Assembly: GCA_902462155.1 (NCBI GenBank)
Contig: CABQAQ010000010.1
Coordinates: 14,503-78,502, forward strand
Length of the DNA: 64,000 nt
Reading direction: 5' to 3'
Source of the DNA: an uncultured bacterium
GTDB lineage: Bacteria; Cyanobacteriota; Vampirovibrionia; Gastranaerophilales; Gastranaerophilaceae
The notes under the pieces are model-generated. The model had not been told where the DNA came from. It worked only from the letters and a program-made list of their open reading frames with translations, and searched no databases. Numbering within the stretch: position 1 is the stretch's first letter; the number at the start of each line of letters is the position of its first letter. A program made the translations under genes and the position numbers. This document shows, one piece after another, positions 24,702 to 34,480 of this stretch.

Positions 24702-26840
24702 TTAATCGTTTACTGGTCCAAGAACACGTATATACTCATTTATTGTTGTGTCCCCATTAATAAGATGTCTAAAACAAGCTTCTCTTAAAGTTGTCATACC
24801 ATTCTGTATAGCTTTTTCTTCTATATCTAGTTCAAGAGCATTACCGGCTATCATTTTCTTTATTTCTTTTGTAACTTGGAATACCTCGTAAAGTCCTATA
24901 CGACCTTGATACCCCTCATTTTTACAATTGACACATCCTTTAGCTCTATAGATAGTTTGCTCCATAAATTTCTCATAGTCATTTTTATTTTTTAACATTA
25001 CAACTTGTTTAGCTTCTTCAATAGAAGGGTGATAAGGTTCTCTACAATGTGGACATAATTTTCTTACAAGTCTTTGAGCAATTACTCCTGTAAGAGAAGA
25101 TGCAACAAGGTAATCTTTTGCGCCCATTTCTACAAGTCTTGTTACAGTAGCAACAGCAGAGTTTGTATGGACTGTACTTAATACTAAGTGTCCGGTTTGC
25201 GCAGCTGCAATAGCTGTTTCTAAAGTTTCGTAATCTCTTATCTCACCTATCATAATAATATCAGGGTCTTGTCTTAAGATAGCTTTCATACAAGAGGCAA
25301 ACGTTATATCAGCTTTTACGTTGATTTGACTTTGATTTAATCCCTCGATCTTTATTTCTACCGGATCTTCTATTGTTGTTATATTTACAGTACTATCATT
25401 TATACTCTTCATTAAAGAATATAATGTTGTAGTTTTACCACTACCTGTAGGACCTGAGGCTAATATTATACCGTTTGGAGCCGCTATCATATTATATACT
25501 TTTTTCAAATCTTCATTAGAAGCACCTACAAGTTTAATATTTTTATCATTCGCATTTATAGTTACAGCTGGCGCTAAAACCCGAATTACAACTTTTTCTC
25601 TACCATTTACCGGTAAAGTATTTATACGAAAATCATAAGAAACTTTCTTATATTTTATAGAGAAAGTTCCATCTTGAGGCCTTCTATGTTCTGCTATATT
25701 CATTTTTGCTAATACTTTGAATCTCGTAATAATAGCATTCTCTACTTTAGGTGGTAATTTTAATACTTCTTTTAATATTCCATCTATTCTGAATCTAACA
25801 ATATAATTATTAAGACGTGGCTCTATATGAATATCACTAGCCTTTGCATTTATAGCATCTTGGATAATCTGATTATTAAATTTTGCAACGGATCCTGTGG
25901 ATTCTTGAATTTCTCTTTCAATTAAAGAAGATAACGATTCTTCAACTTCAAAATCCTCAGTTTCTGCTTCCATTTGCTTCATGATATCTAAGGTGTTTTC
26001 AATATCATTTTCATCATCATCATCTTCTTCTCTTTCTACTTCTCTTCCTTTTTCATCTTTGAAATAATGAGAGAATACACTACAGAACTCTATATGTGTA
26101 ATTAGATTAATGACAGGTTTTTGTCCTGTCATATAAACTACTTCATTTATAGATTTTTTATCACTTGGATTTACCATTCCAAGTATTAAAGTTTTACCAT
26201 CAGAACTTATAGGTATAATTTTATGTGATTTAATAAAATCTTCCGGTAACAATTTTAAAGCTTTAAGATCAATTTTTAAATTATCAGCGTGAAGATATTC
26301 TCTTCCTTGTTGAGCAGATAAAAATGCTCTTAGTTGATCAAGAGTAATATAACCCTTCTGTACAAGAACTGATCCTATTGGAACAGAAGCACTTTTTGCT
26401 TCTACCAGACACTCATTTAATATTTCATCATTTATTAAATCAGCATCTTTAAGCATTTCACCTAAACGCTTACGTTCTGTATTCTTTATTACAACTACAT
26501 TCTTATTTCCTGCAACAATAAGGTCTTTTTTGGGAACAATATTATTTTTACTACCATCTTGATCCTGTTGTTTGAATTTTGATTTATATTCATTAATCAA
26601 ATTTTCTATAATAGTTTCATTAATAGGTATAAAATTATATTGAGTATCTTTTAATACTTTTTTTAAATAATCGTTAATATCTGTATTTTGAGTCTTATTT
26701 TCTGCGATTGCTATATAAAATATATTGTTTTTTAAACATAAAGGTAATATTTTATATAGCAATGCTTTTTCATAAGTCAATATTTTTAAAGAATTTAAAT
26801 CGATACTATTTTTAATTTTATCATTTATTTCAGTAGCCAT
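24702..26840 (-). CDS. Type II secretion/type IV pilus assembly ATPase (GspE/PilB family)
   Basis: A 712-residue hexameric motor that powers pilin assembly from the cytoplasmic face. The N-terminal region has MshEN-type domains (KRLGEMLKDADLINDEILNE and GSVLVQKGYITLDQLRAFLS). The motor has the Walker A GPTGSGKTTTLYSLM, the Asp box TTIEDPVEIKIEGLNQ, the Walker B DPDIIMIGEIRD, and the His box TGHLVLSTVHTNSA. A zinc-binding insertion carries CPHC and CVNC. An acidic linker (about 265-300) separates the domains. It lies between the secretin and platform genes. Confidence 0.95.
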   Translation of the reverse strand: MATEINDKIKNSIDLNSLKILTYEKALLYKILPLCLKNNIFYIAIAENKTQNTDINDYLKKVLKDTQYNFIPINETIIENLINEYKSKFKQQDQDGSKNNIVPKKDLIVAGNKNVVVIKNTERKRLGEMLKDADLINDEILNECLVEAKSASVPIGSVLVQKGYITLDQLRAFLSAQQGREYLHADNLKIDLKALKLLPEDFIKSHKIIPISSDGKTLILGMVNPSDKKSINEVVYMTGQKPVINLITHIEFCSVFSHYFKDEKGREVEREEDDDDENDIENTLDIMKQMEAETEDFEVEESLSSLIEREIQESTGSVAKFNNQIIQDAINAKASDIHIEPRLNNYIVRFRIDGILKEVLKLPPKVENAIITRFKVLAKMNIAEHRRPQDGTFSIKYKKVSYDFRINTLPVNGREKVVIRVLAPAVTINANDKNIKLVGASNEDLKKVYNMIAAPNGIILASGPTGSGKTTTLYSLMKSINDSTVNITTIEDPVEIKIEGLNQSQINVKADITFASCMKAILRQDPDIIMIGEIRDYETLETAIAAAQTGHLVLSTVHTNSAVATVTRLVEMGAKDYLVASSLTGVIAQRLVRKLCPHCREPYHPSIEEAKQVVMLKNKNDYEKFMEQTIYRAKGCVNCKNEGYQGRIGLYEVFQVTKEIKKMIAGNALELDIEEKAIQNGMTTLREACFRHLINGDTTINEYIRVLGPVND

Positions 26841-26849
26841 AATATTTTA

Positions 26850-28805
26850 TTATAAATCCAAATTTGTACTTTCTTCAACATCTTGTATTATGCGTGGTGT
26901 AAGAGTAATTACAAGTTCTGTTTTCCCTTTTGATTTGTTACTAGTTCTGAAGAAGAATCCTATTATAGGTATATCTCCTAATATAGGTGGTTTAGATACT
27001 TCTTGTGTTTCATTTTCTTGTAATAAGCCACCTAATACAAGAGTTTCTCCATCTTTTATTCTTACATTTTTTAAATCCAGATTACGTCTTTGTAGCAATG
27101 TAGCAGCTAGATATTGATTACCATCCGGACCTATATCATTAATTTGATTTTTTATAGTAGCATACATTGGCTTTAAGTTTAGCGAAACATAACCATTTGG
27201 GCTTATGAATGGTAACATGACTATTTTCATACCATTATCATTACCTATTTCATAAGTTCTTTGAGTAGCTCCATAAGTACCTACAGCACCTGATTGTAAC
27301 ACCTGTGCTTGTACTGATTTTACATAATCTGATGATAAATCAATAGTAGAAGTCTGACCATTTGTAACTAAAATTTTAGGATTAGCTAAAACACGACCCT
27401 TTTTATTCTTTATTAAATAAGAAAGATTTTGAGAAACTAAAGAAGAGCTTCCAACCCAAGGGAAAAATGTATCAGACTTAATATTATTTAAATAATCGCC
27501 TAAAGTATTTGCACTACCACTCCAAAATAAAGGGTAATCAGCATTAGTTTTAAAACCATCTCCACCTATACTTCCCATAAAGCTTTTACTATAAATATTG
27601 AAAGAATTAGAAAATTCCTTTGAGCCTTCTTCTGTTAATTCTACAATGGACATTTCTATAAATGCTTGAGCTTGTTTTTTATCGTTTTCTTTAATAAAAT
27701 CTCTTACCATTTCGATCTGATAATCTGAACCACCTATCATATTTATAGTTCCTAGTTGTGGGTGGAAAATTATTGTAAGTCCGGTATCTTCATAGGATAT
27801 TAAAGTTTTATCTTTATCATCTTTACTATCACCACCAAATTTACCTAAATTATCACCTTTTATTTGGCAAGCAACAATACCACCACCAAGTACTATATCA
27901 GGTAAAAATGCTTGTGAATCACTCTGTTGACCAATCTGACCCATAGTTGTCTGTTGACCTTGTTGTTTTTGTTTATTAGCTTCACTTGCAGTATTTGTTC
28001 CTCTTTCAGCATCATCAACTGTTTTAAATGATGAAAATTGACTTTTATCTGATTCTGCATTTTTTGATACGCTAAGGAACAATGATTCGCATATTAAACG
28101 AGCCATTTCTTTTGGTGTTGTGTGGTTAACTGTAAAAGTTGTAGATTTTGGTTTTTTATCTAATAAGTTTACTACTTTTACAGCCATCTGGTAATCTTTG
28201 TCTGTACCAAAAATCATAATCTCGTTCTGTTTTGGATTTGTTACTGCTACATCAGAATTTGATAATCCCGGTTTAGCTATTCCGAAAATATTTTTATTCA
28301 AAAAATTTGCAACTTTTGTTGCATTTGCATATTTTACAGGAATTATATTTATATTCTGTTTTGATACATTTAATTTTTTTGCAGCTTCATTTGACATTAC
28401 AAGTAGAGTATTATTCTCTACTACATAAGATAGCTCGTTCATTTCTGTAATCATTTTTAAGGCATTACTTAATGTTACATTTACTAAATCAAGAGTAACC
28501 GTTCCGGTTACAGAACTATGAAATACTACATTTAAACCTGCTTTATCGGCAAACATTCTTAATACTTGTTTTACATCAGAATCTCTTAAGCTTACACTAA
28601 TTAGTTGATTCCCGTTTTTAATTGATACTACATTGTCATTTAACCTGATTTTATTATATCCGGCAGAATTGTTACTAAATTGAGATCCAGTTGCAGCTTT
28701 TAAGCTACCCTTTATTGGAGCTCCTATACTGCTATTTGATAATAATCCTACCGCACATAATATTAATGTTATTGATAATGCGTTTTTTAACTTAACTCTT
28801 CTCAT
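26850..28805 (-). CDS. Secretin (PilQ/GspD family)
   Basis: A 651-residue outer-membrane channel for a type IV pilus or type II secretion machine. The signal segment is at about 8-28. N-terminal periplasmic domains follow, with SLRDSDVKQVLRMFADKAGL then NVVFHSSVTGTVTLDL, a typical STN/N0 pattern, and NIIPVKYANATKVANFLNKN in N1. A Gln/Ser-rich linker lies at about 265-300. The secretin core has ENDKKQAQAFIEMSIVEL, VLANPKILVTNGQTSTI and LKNVRIKDGETLVLGGLL, then PILGDIPIIGFFF. Its presence indicates an outer membrane. Confidence 0.95.
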   Translation of the reverse strand: MRRVKLKNALSITLILCAVGLLSNSSIGAPIKGSLKAATGSQFSNNSAGYNKIRLNDNVVSIKNGNQLISVSLRDSDVKQVLRMFADKAGLNVVFHSSVTGTVTLDLVNVTLSNALKMITEMNELSYVVENNTLLVMSNEAAKKLNVSKQNINIIPVKYANATKVANFLNKNIFGIAKPGLSNSDVAVTNPKQNEIMIFGTDKDYQMAVKVVNLLDKKPKSTTFTVNHTTPKEMARLICESLFLSVSKNAESDKSQFSSFKTVDDAERGTNTASEANKQKQQGQQTTMGQIGQQSDSQAFLPDIVLGGGIVACQIKGDNLGKFGGDSKDDKDKTLISYEDTGLTIIFHPQLGTINMIGGSDYQIEMVRDFIKENDKKQAQAFIEMSIVELTEEGSKEFSNSFNIYSKSFMGSIGGDGFKTNADYPLFWSGSANTLGDYLNNIKSDTFFPWVGSSSLVSQNLSYLIKNKKGRVLANPKILVTNGQTSTIDLSSDYVKSVQAQVLQSGAVGTYGATQRTYEIGNDNGMKIVMLPFISPNGYVSLNLKPMYATIKNQINDIGPDGNQYLAATLLQRRNLDLKNVRIKDGETLVLGGLLQENETQEVSKPPILGDIPIIGFFFRTSNKSKGKTELVITLTPRIIQDVEESTNLDL

Positions 28806-28834
28806 TTTATAACTACTCCTACAGTTTATTAATT

Positions 28835-29833
28835 TTAATTGTTACTATTCATTTTAATTACTTTTTGTCCACGTGTATATTTACCGCCAAATCTATTCTG
28901 CAGATTATTTGTTGCAGCTTCATTAAAATGAATACCTTCATCTCCAATAGCTTGGCCGACACTTACTCTATATATATTAGTACCATATTTTACTATTACT
29001 TTATCTTGTGTAATATTTGTTATAAGATAACCGTTTATTCTATCGCCTTTACGTACAAGTTGATCTTTTCCGGATAGATTTATTATTGCAGCAGGCATCT
29101 CTCTATCGTATAGAATACCTGATACTGTTGTTTGTGTTAAGTTTGTTACTTCTTCTAGATTTTGTTCCGGAATATCAGGTTCAACTAGCTCATAACTTCC
29201 AACTACAGCGTTTGATTTTTCTAGTATTTGACTTGGAACAAATGGATTATTACGTTTTGCAAAACTTTCTTGCTTTGCAAAATCCGGATCTTTCATTTTT
29301 TCTTGTTCTGCTTTTTCGTCATAAACTACAACTTTTGCTATTTTATCATTAGTAGAATTATTTTTTTCAATCTCTTTAGATTCTTTGCCATCATTTGCTT
29401 TATTATAGTATTCTTCTGCTAGTTTTGCTGTATCTTCTTCTTCGTTAAAAACCATTTTCTGATCTTGAGGTAAATTATTTTCTTGTACCCTTTTCCCATT
29501 TTGAACAAACATAAATATAGAAATTAACAATATTACTATAACTATTAACAGTGTTAATTTTTTTATATTATTAGTTCTTGACTCTTTATATTCTGTATCT
29601 TCTTCTAAACTATTGATTTCTTGTTCATCATAATCGCTAATACTATCATCATTAAAAATGAGATCATCATTATCAGCAGTATTATCAGTATCATTATTAT
29701 TTGTGTATTCTTCTATCAGATCATTTTCTTGAGAATAATAATTTTCTTCTTCAGTTTGAATATTTTTTTCATTCATAACATTTATTATCCCTTCATCATT
29801 CCGTTTAGCTTCTTCATTTTGGATATTATCCAT
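28835..29833 (-). CDS. PilP/GspC-like bitopic inner-membrane protein
   Basis: A 332-residue protein with a long acidic cytoplasmic N-terminus (1-88), one membrane helix (about 92-110, KLTLLIVIVILLISIFMFVQ) and a periplasmic tail. The C-terminal region TVSGILYDREMPAAIINLSG, then LVRKGDRINGYLITNITQDK and VIVKYGTNIYRVSVG, resembles the homology-region domain of GspC and PilP. That domain contacts the secretin's N0. The sequence is divergent, so the exact family is inferred from this fold-like pattern and its place directly before the secretin gene. It is the first gene of the operon. Confidence 0.72.
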   Translation of the reverse strand: MDNIQNEEAKRNDEGIINVMNEKNIQTEEENYYSQENDLIEEYTNNNDTDNTADNDDLIFNDDSISDYDEQEINSLEEDTEYKESRTNNIKKLTLLIVIVILLISIFMFVQNGKRVQENNLPQDQKMVFNEEEDTAKLAEEYYNKANDGKESKEIEKNNSTNDKIAKVVVYDEKAEQEKMKDPDFAKQESFAKRNNPFVPSQILEKSNAVVGSYELVEPDIPEQNLEEVTNLTQTTVSGILYDREMPAAIINLSGKDQLVRKGDRINGYLITNITQDKVIVKYGTNIYRVSVGQAIGDEGIHFNEAATNNLQNRFGGKYTRGQKVIKMNSNN

Positions 29834-29913
29834 TCCACATTATTTAACCTTTTTTACTATTCTATTAATTTTAATTTATTTATCTTACTATAAAGATACA
29901 TTAAATATATCAT

Positions 29914-31662
29914 ATGTTCAAACTATTTTCACATTTTAATATTGAACTAATCTTATATGTTTTTTTATTATATACTATTTTTATGATAAATAAACTATTT
30001 TTTATTTCTCCTATTAAATTACCTTCGGACATTGACTTCCTTGTTAGTAATTCCGGTTGTCGTCATTTTTACGTTTATTATGATAAGTTTTTAAACAATA
30101 ATTTTGAATACATCAAAGAGTTTATATTAAAAGCGCACAATTTGAATTCTTATATTTATGTAAATTTCAAACACGATATTAATGATAATGATATAAAAGA
30201 TATTAAAAAATTTATTAATTATTTAAAAAAGACTGATATAGATGGAGTGTTTATAAACTCTTATTCTATACTTGAAATCATTAAGAATAAAAAGTATCCT
30301 TTTGAAATAATTATAGACTCTTATTTTGATATTCATAATCTCTGGGGGGTTGATTTTGTTAATACGTTTTATAAAGCGGATAAAATTATTCTAACAGAAG
30401 AGATTTATATGAAGAATATAGAGAAGATAAAGAAATATTCAAAAGCATCTTTAGCCATTGATGCTGATAATTTACCTTGGTGTATTTCTGATATAAAGGC
30501 TTCCGGGAATATTGACAGTGTTGTAATTAAAGGGAAATTTTCATCGGAGAAAGATATTCTTAATAGTATTTTATTTCTTGAGAATCTTATTAATAATCCA
30601 GAAGGTTTTAATTTTAAGATAAAAAAGTTACCATTTAAGCATATTCGCAAAAGTTATTATCAAACGAATCATTTTTCAGGCCAGATAATAAGTTCCGAGG
30701 GAGAGGATTTTAAATTCAGTAAGAATATAAGGCCTTTTCACTGGGAATTTAAAACTTCAAAATTGAGATCAAAAATAAATTATTCAACACTTCCTTTAAA
30801 TAAAATTAATCTTAAATTATCAAGTCTTGATCAGATAGCGAATCTTCATAAATTCATTAACAGGGTTGGATTTAATCCTGTGTATTCTATAGAATATGGT
30901 GAAATAGTAAGTACTTTTGATTTAGCTAAGAAAAGTTTTAATGATATTATTAATTATGTTAAGAATTTTTGTTTTAAAAATAATATAAAATTACAACTAA
31001 GTACACCGAGAATACTTATAGAGCGGGATTTTGACAGGGTATTTGAATATGTAAAACTTTTATGTCTTAATCCTCCATATCCTGATTCAGTAGTAATAAA
31101 TAATATAGGATATTTTTACGCATTTATTAATGATGCTGATTTAAAAGATATTAATATAGAGATAGGGGATGGGATTAATATACTTAATAGTTTATCAATT
31201 AGTTGTTTAAGTGAATTACATAGTCTGTTGGCTGTTAATTTAGATTCATTTAAGGATATGAACAATTTAAAGTTATGTTTAAGTAAGGTAAATAAAATAG
31301 TAAAGAATAAAAAATACACAATAGCAGGTAATATAAGGATTCCGACACTAGGTTTATGTCCGTTGAACAATGATTCTGCCATTGTATCAAGGTTGTCTTG
31401 TAAAGCACCTTGTCATCGTGGAAGTTTTGCAATAAACGATCCATATTTGGATAAGAGGTTTCCTTTTGTGGTAGATGGATTCTGCAGAATGCATATGTAC
31501 AGGGATCAAATTTTGGAAAACTATCAAGATATAGGTATTTTAGAAAAAATAGGTATAAACGAGTTTATAATTGATTTAAGTACATTGAATGGAAAATTTG
31601 TATCAAGTTTTCTTACAAAGTATTTAAACTACAAGTATAAAATTGAAAGTAAATTAAAGTAA
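29914..31662 (+). CDS. Peptidase U32-family-like protein
   Basis: A 582-residue protein resembling the U32 (collagenase-like) family, TIM-barrel proteins often involved in tRNA or ubiquinone hydroxylation rather than proteolysis. The U32-like features are an N-terminal barrel with DGVFINSYSILEIIKNKKYP and, near the end, LGLCPLNNDSAIVSRLSCKA, then PCHRGSFAINDPYLDKRFPF and VVDGFCRMHMY. Those four Cys resemble the family's Fe-S ligand cluster. A hydrophobic stretch covers residues 9-30. If translation starts at Met24 (29983) that stretch is mostly lost, and neither start has a good ribosome site. It is divergent from the pilus operon across 80 bases. Confidence 0.72.
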   Translation: MFKLFSHFNIELILYVFLLYTIFMINKLFFISPIKLPSDIDFLVSNSGCRHFYVYYDKFLNNNFEYIKEFILKAHNLNSYIYVNFKHDINDNDIKDIKKFINYLKKTDIDGVFINSYSILEIIKNKKYPFEIIIDSYFDIHNLWGVDFVNTFYKADKIILTEEIYMKNIEKIKKYSKASLAIDADNLPWCISDIKASGNIDSVVIKGKFSSEKDILNSILFLENLINNPEGFNFKIKKLPFKHIRKSYYQTNHFSGQIISSEGEDFKFSKNIRPFHWEFKTSKLRSKINYSTLPLNKINLKLSSLDQIANLHKFINRVGFNPVYSIEYGEIVSTFDLAKKSFNDIINYVKNFCFKNNIKLQLSTPRILIERDFDRVFEYVKLLCLNPPYPDSVVINNIGYFYAFINDADLKDINIEIGDGINILNSLSISCLSELHSLLAVNLDSFKDMNNLKLCLSKVNKIVKNKKYTIAGNIRIPTLGLCPLNNDSAIVSRLSCKAPCHRGSFAINDPYLDKRFPFVVDGFCRMHMYRDQILENYQDIGILEKIGINEFIIDLSTLNGKFVSSFLTKYLNYKYKIESKLK

Positions 31663-31688
31663 TAATTATGATTAGCGAATAAATATTA

Positions 31689-31723
31689 AGTTTTACTTTG
31701 AGTTTACTTTAAGTTTACTTTAA
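31689..31723. repeat. Short tandem repeat AGTTTACTTTA
   Basis: Three near-copies of an 11- to 12-base unit (AGTTTTACTTTG, AGTTTACTTTA, AGTTTACTTTA) lie in the gap between two convergent genes. The function is unknown and may be only replication slippage. Confidence 0.6.
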
Positions 31724-31743
31724 GGATTGTAGGAACTTTGATT

Positions 31744-32097
31744 TTAATTTATTTGAGTTTGATACAAACTTTTATTAAAGCTAGTGATATTGTTATCTGA
31801 ATTTTGATTAAGAACCATTTCTATATTACTTAATCTGAAAGGTAAAGTAAGCTTTATGGTAAAAGAATCTTTAACATACCATTTAATTTTTCCATCAATA
31901 TATTTATTAAAGTGATGTGTTGAGCAGAAAACAATAGTCCTATTCGCATCAAAAGCACTTAAATTTTTGATATTAACTTCAAGTTCTTTACAATTATTAG
32001 TATCAATAAAATCTTTAATAAAGTTAATAGTATCGTCTACGCTATATTTGCAAGATGTTGGAAAGAATTTAAATACTTTTTGATTTTTCAAATACAT
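31744..32097 (-). CDS. Unknown small protein
   Basis: A 117-residue protein that I do not recognise. The centre has a compact alpha/beta-looking pattern: DDTINFIKDFIDTNNCKELE, then VNIKNLSAFDANRTIVFC, then STHHFNKYIDGKIKWYVKD. This loosely recalls STAS-like folds, but that is only an impression. The C-terminal 25 residues are Asn/Ser-rich. There is no signal peptide or membrane helix. It is monocistronic and convergent with the U32-like gene. The start lacks a strong ribosome site. Confidence 0.6.
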   Translation of the reverse strand: MYLKNQKVFKFFPTSCKYSVDDTINFIKDFIDTNNCKELEVNIKNLSAFDANRTIVFCSTHHFNKYIDGKIKWYVKDSFTIKLTLPFRLSNIEMVLNQNSDNNITSFNKSLYQTQIN

Positions 32098-32260
32098 GTT
32101 TTGTTATCTTTTCTATTATAAAATATTGATTTATTGCTTATACTAAATAATTCGTATCGAGTTGTGAAAAATTGAAATTTTGTAACAAAAATCATTCATT
32201 TAAATTAGATTAGAGTATAATAAAAATAGAGAAGGGAATATTTTAAGGAGAAAATAATCT

Positions 32261-33253
32261 ATGTTACTTGAAAAGATAAACGATATATCACAACTAGCAA
32301 AAGCTGTATTTACAATAGAAGGTGAATCAGTACTTGCATTAAGAGAGAGAGTAAACATAGACTTTGAAAGAGCGATAGAGATTTTATATAATTGTAAAGG
32401 CCGAGTAATAGTAACGGGAATGGGGAAATCAGGACATATCGGCCGAAAGATAGCGGCAACATTGTCATCTACAGGAACACCATCTTTATTTTTACATCCG
32501 GCAGAAAGTACACACGGAGATTCCGGAATTATTACTAAAGAGGATGTTGTTATTGGTATATCTAATAGTGGAGAAACTCTTGAATTACTTAATTTATTAC
32601 CGTTAATAAAAAGATTTAATGTAAGTCTTATAGCATTGACAGGTAAACTAAATTCTACATTAGCAAAGACAGCAGATGTAACGTTAGATATATCAGTAGA
32701 AAAAGAAGCCTGCCCTTTAGGTAAAGCCCCAACAGCAAGCACGACAGTTACGTTAGCTATGGGCGATGCTCTTGCTATATGTTTACTTAAAAAAAGGGGA
32801 TTTACTCAGGAAGATTTTTTATTATATCATCCTTCAGGTGCTTTAGGTAGAGGTAAAATTTTATATAGAGTAAGTGATCTTATGATAAAGGGAGATAAGA
32901 TTCCTATAATAAGAGATAAGACAAAATTTTTAGATACAGTAAAATATATATCAGAGAAGAAACAAGGTTGTACTATTTTAGTTAATGAGAATAATAAGGT
33001 TACAGGATTTTTAACAGATGGAGATATACGTCGGACATTATTAAAGTATAATAATATTTCTGATTTAAATAATTTATCAAGCTATGATGTTATGACGATA
33101 AATCCCAAAACAATAAAAGAAGACCAGATAGCAGCAAAAGCATTAGCAATAATGGAGCAATATTCAATCACATCAATTGCGGTAGTTAATGATAATAATG
33201 AGCCTATAGGACTTGTGCATGTTCACGATTTATTAAAAGCACAGGTAGTATAA
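32261..33253 (+). CDS. kdsD: Arabinose-5-phosphate isomerase (KdsD/KpsF/GutQ family)
   Basis: Interconverts D-ribulose 5-phosphate and D-arabinose 5-phosphate, the first step of KDO synthesis for lipopolysaccharide. The 330-residue protein has an N-terminal SIS domain (about 35-175) with GRVIVTGMGKSGHIGRKIA, ATLSSTGTPSLFLHPAES and THGDSGIITKEDVVIGISNS. Two CBS domains follow (about 205-330): VSDLMIKGDKIPII, and YDVMTINPKTIKEDQIAAKA. AAGGAG precedes the ATG. kdsC follows after 77 bases, supporting a KDO role rather than sugar-alcohol catabolism. TATAAT at 32216-32221 may be its -10. Confidence 0.95.
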   Translation: MLLEKINDISQLAKAVFTIEGESVLALRERVNIDFERAIEILYNCKGRVIVTGMGKSGHIGRKIAATLSSTGTPSLFLHPAESTHGDSGIITKEDVVIGISNSGETLELLNLLPLIKRFNVSLIALTGKLNSTLAKTADVTLDISVEKEACPLGKAPTASTTVTLAMGDALAICLLKKRGFTQEDFLLYHPSGALGRGKILYRVSDLMIKGDKIPIIRDKTKFLDTVKYISEKKQGCTILVNENNKVTGFLTDGDIRRTLLKYNNISDLNNLSSYDVMTINPKTIKEDQIAAKALAIMEQYSITSIAVVNDNNEPIGLVHVHDLLKAQVV

Positions 33254-33330
33254 TAATTTACAAGGAATTTTGAATAGAAAGCCTTTATTTAAAAAATTAA
33301 AAATAAAAATTAAAAGGGAATAAGAACAGG

Positions 33331-33825
33331 ATGAAATTAAAAGAGATAGCAAAGAATATAAAGTTAGTAGCATTTGATGTAGATGGAGTAATGACTGATG
33401 GATCATTAACTTTTGATGAGAATGGAATTGAATATAAAACGTTCAATGCAAAAGATGGTCAAGGAGTAGTAATGCTGAATAGAGCCGGTATAATAACATC
33501 TATAATAACAGCGAGGGATAACGGAACAGTAAGTCATAGAGCAAAGATTTTAGGTATTACAAAATTATTTCAAGGTCAAAAGAATAAAATAGCAGCATTG
33601 GAACAATTAATAGAGGAATATAATTTAAAAAAAGATCAGATATGTTATATGGGGGATGATTTACCTGATATATGTATATTAAAAGAGATAGGATTACCAT
33701 CTTGTCCCAATGATGCTGTAAGTCAAGTGAAATCGATATGCAAATTTATATCTGATAACAAAGGTGGTCGTGGTGCTGTTAGGGAGTTATGTGATTTTAT
33801 TTTAGAGTCTAAGAATTTATTATAA
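33331..33825 (+). CDS. kdsC: 3-deoxy-D-manno-octulosonate 8-phosphate phosphatase KdsC
   Basis: HAD-superfamily phosphatase that releases KDO from KDO-8-phosphate. The 164-residue length fits the capless KdsC tetramer. Motif I is VAFDVDGVMTDGSL with the nucleophile Asp, followed by TFNAKDGQGVVMLNRAGI. The ITARDN segment is motif II, the Lys-containing segment with GQKNKIAAL is motif III, and YMGDDLPDICILKEIGLP is motif IV. The family's conserved GGRGAVRELCDFIL closes it. It pairs with kdsD upstream. Confidence 0.95.
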   Translation: MKLKEIAKNIKLVAFDVDGVMTDGSLTFDENGIEYKTFNAKDGQGVVMLNRAGIITSIITARDNGTVSHRAKILGITKLFQGQKNKIAALEQLIEEYNLKKDQICYMGDDLPDICILKEIGLPSCPNDAVSQVKSICKFISDNKGGRGAVRELCDFILESKNLL

Positions 33826-33854
33826 AAATATTTTTATAATAAATTAAGAATGTA

Positions 33855-33877
33855 AGAAATTATTCAATGTAATTTCT
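33855..33877. terminator. Weak hairpin between convergent genes
   Basis: AGAAATTA and TAATTTCT form an 8-bp stem with a 7-base loop in the gap between kdsC (plus) and the acetyltransferase (minus). It is AT-only apart from two pairs, so terminator activity is uncertain. Confidence 0.4.
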
Positions 33878-33905
33878 AAATTTATATTAGTTTTGATTGA
33901 AGACA

Positions 33906-34454
33906 TTAAATATTTTTTATAACTTTACAAGGGTTACCAAAGGCAAGGACATTACTAGGGATATTTTTAGTAACAACACTACCTGCACCTATTATAGAAT
34001 TATCGCCAATAGATACATTAGACAAGATACAGACATTACCGCCTATCCAGACATTATTGCCGATAGTAATAGGTGAAGCAAATTCCAGACCGGAATTACG
34101 AGTATTAAAATCAATAGGATGGCAAGCGGTATAAAATCCACAATTAGGTCCAATAAAGACGTTATTTCCAAAAGTTACTTTAGCACAATCTAGAATTACG
34201 CAATTATGGTTAATATAAAAATTATCACCGGCTTCGATATTAAATCCGTAATCACAATAAAAAGACGGTTCAATTAAGAAATTATCGCCTATTTTTTTAA
34301 ATAGTTTTTTAATAATCAAATTTTTTTCTGATTGTTGAATAGTAGAAGAATTATATTTAGAACATAACTCTTTAGCTTTTATTCTATAATTTTTTAATTC
34401 TATATCATTAGGATTATATAAATTTCCAAGTACCATTTTTTGTGTTTCGTTCAT
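33906..34454 (-). CDS. Sugar O-acetyltransferase, hexapeptide-repeat family (Maa/LacA/NodL-like)
   Basis: A 182-residue trimeric acetyltransferase that uses acetyl-CoA on a sugar hydroxyl. The N-terminal NETQKMVLGNLYNPNDIELK is the Mac domain. The left-handed beta-helix has FLIEPSFYCDYGFNIEAGD, NHNCVILDCAKVTFGNNVF and IGPNCGFYTACHPIDFNTR, containing the catalytic His, then SPITIGNNVWIGGNVCILSN and IGAGSVVTKNIPSNVLAFGN. The natural acceptor cannot be told. AAGGAG precedes the ATG. It lies 26 bases after the PPC-domain gene and shares its strand. Confidence 0.93.
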   Translation of the reverse strand: MNETQKMVLGNLYNPNDIELKNYRIKAKELCSKYNSSTIQQSEKNLIIKKLFKKIGDNFLIEPSFYCDYGFNIEAGDNFYINHNCVILDCAKVTFGNNVFIGPNCGFYTACHPIDFNTRNSGLEFASPITIGNNVWIGGNVCILSNVSIGDNSIIGAGSVVTKNIPSNVLAFGNPCKVIKNI

Positions 34455-34480
34455 AATAACTCCTTAAGAAATATAATAAA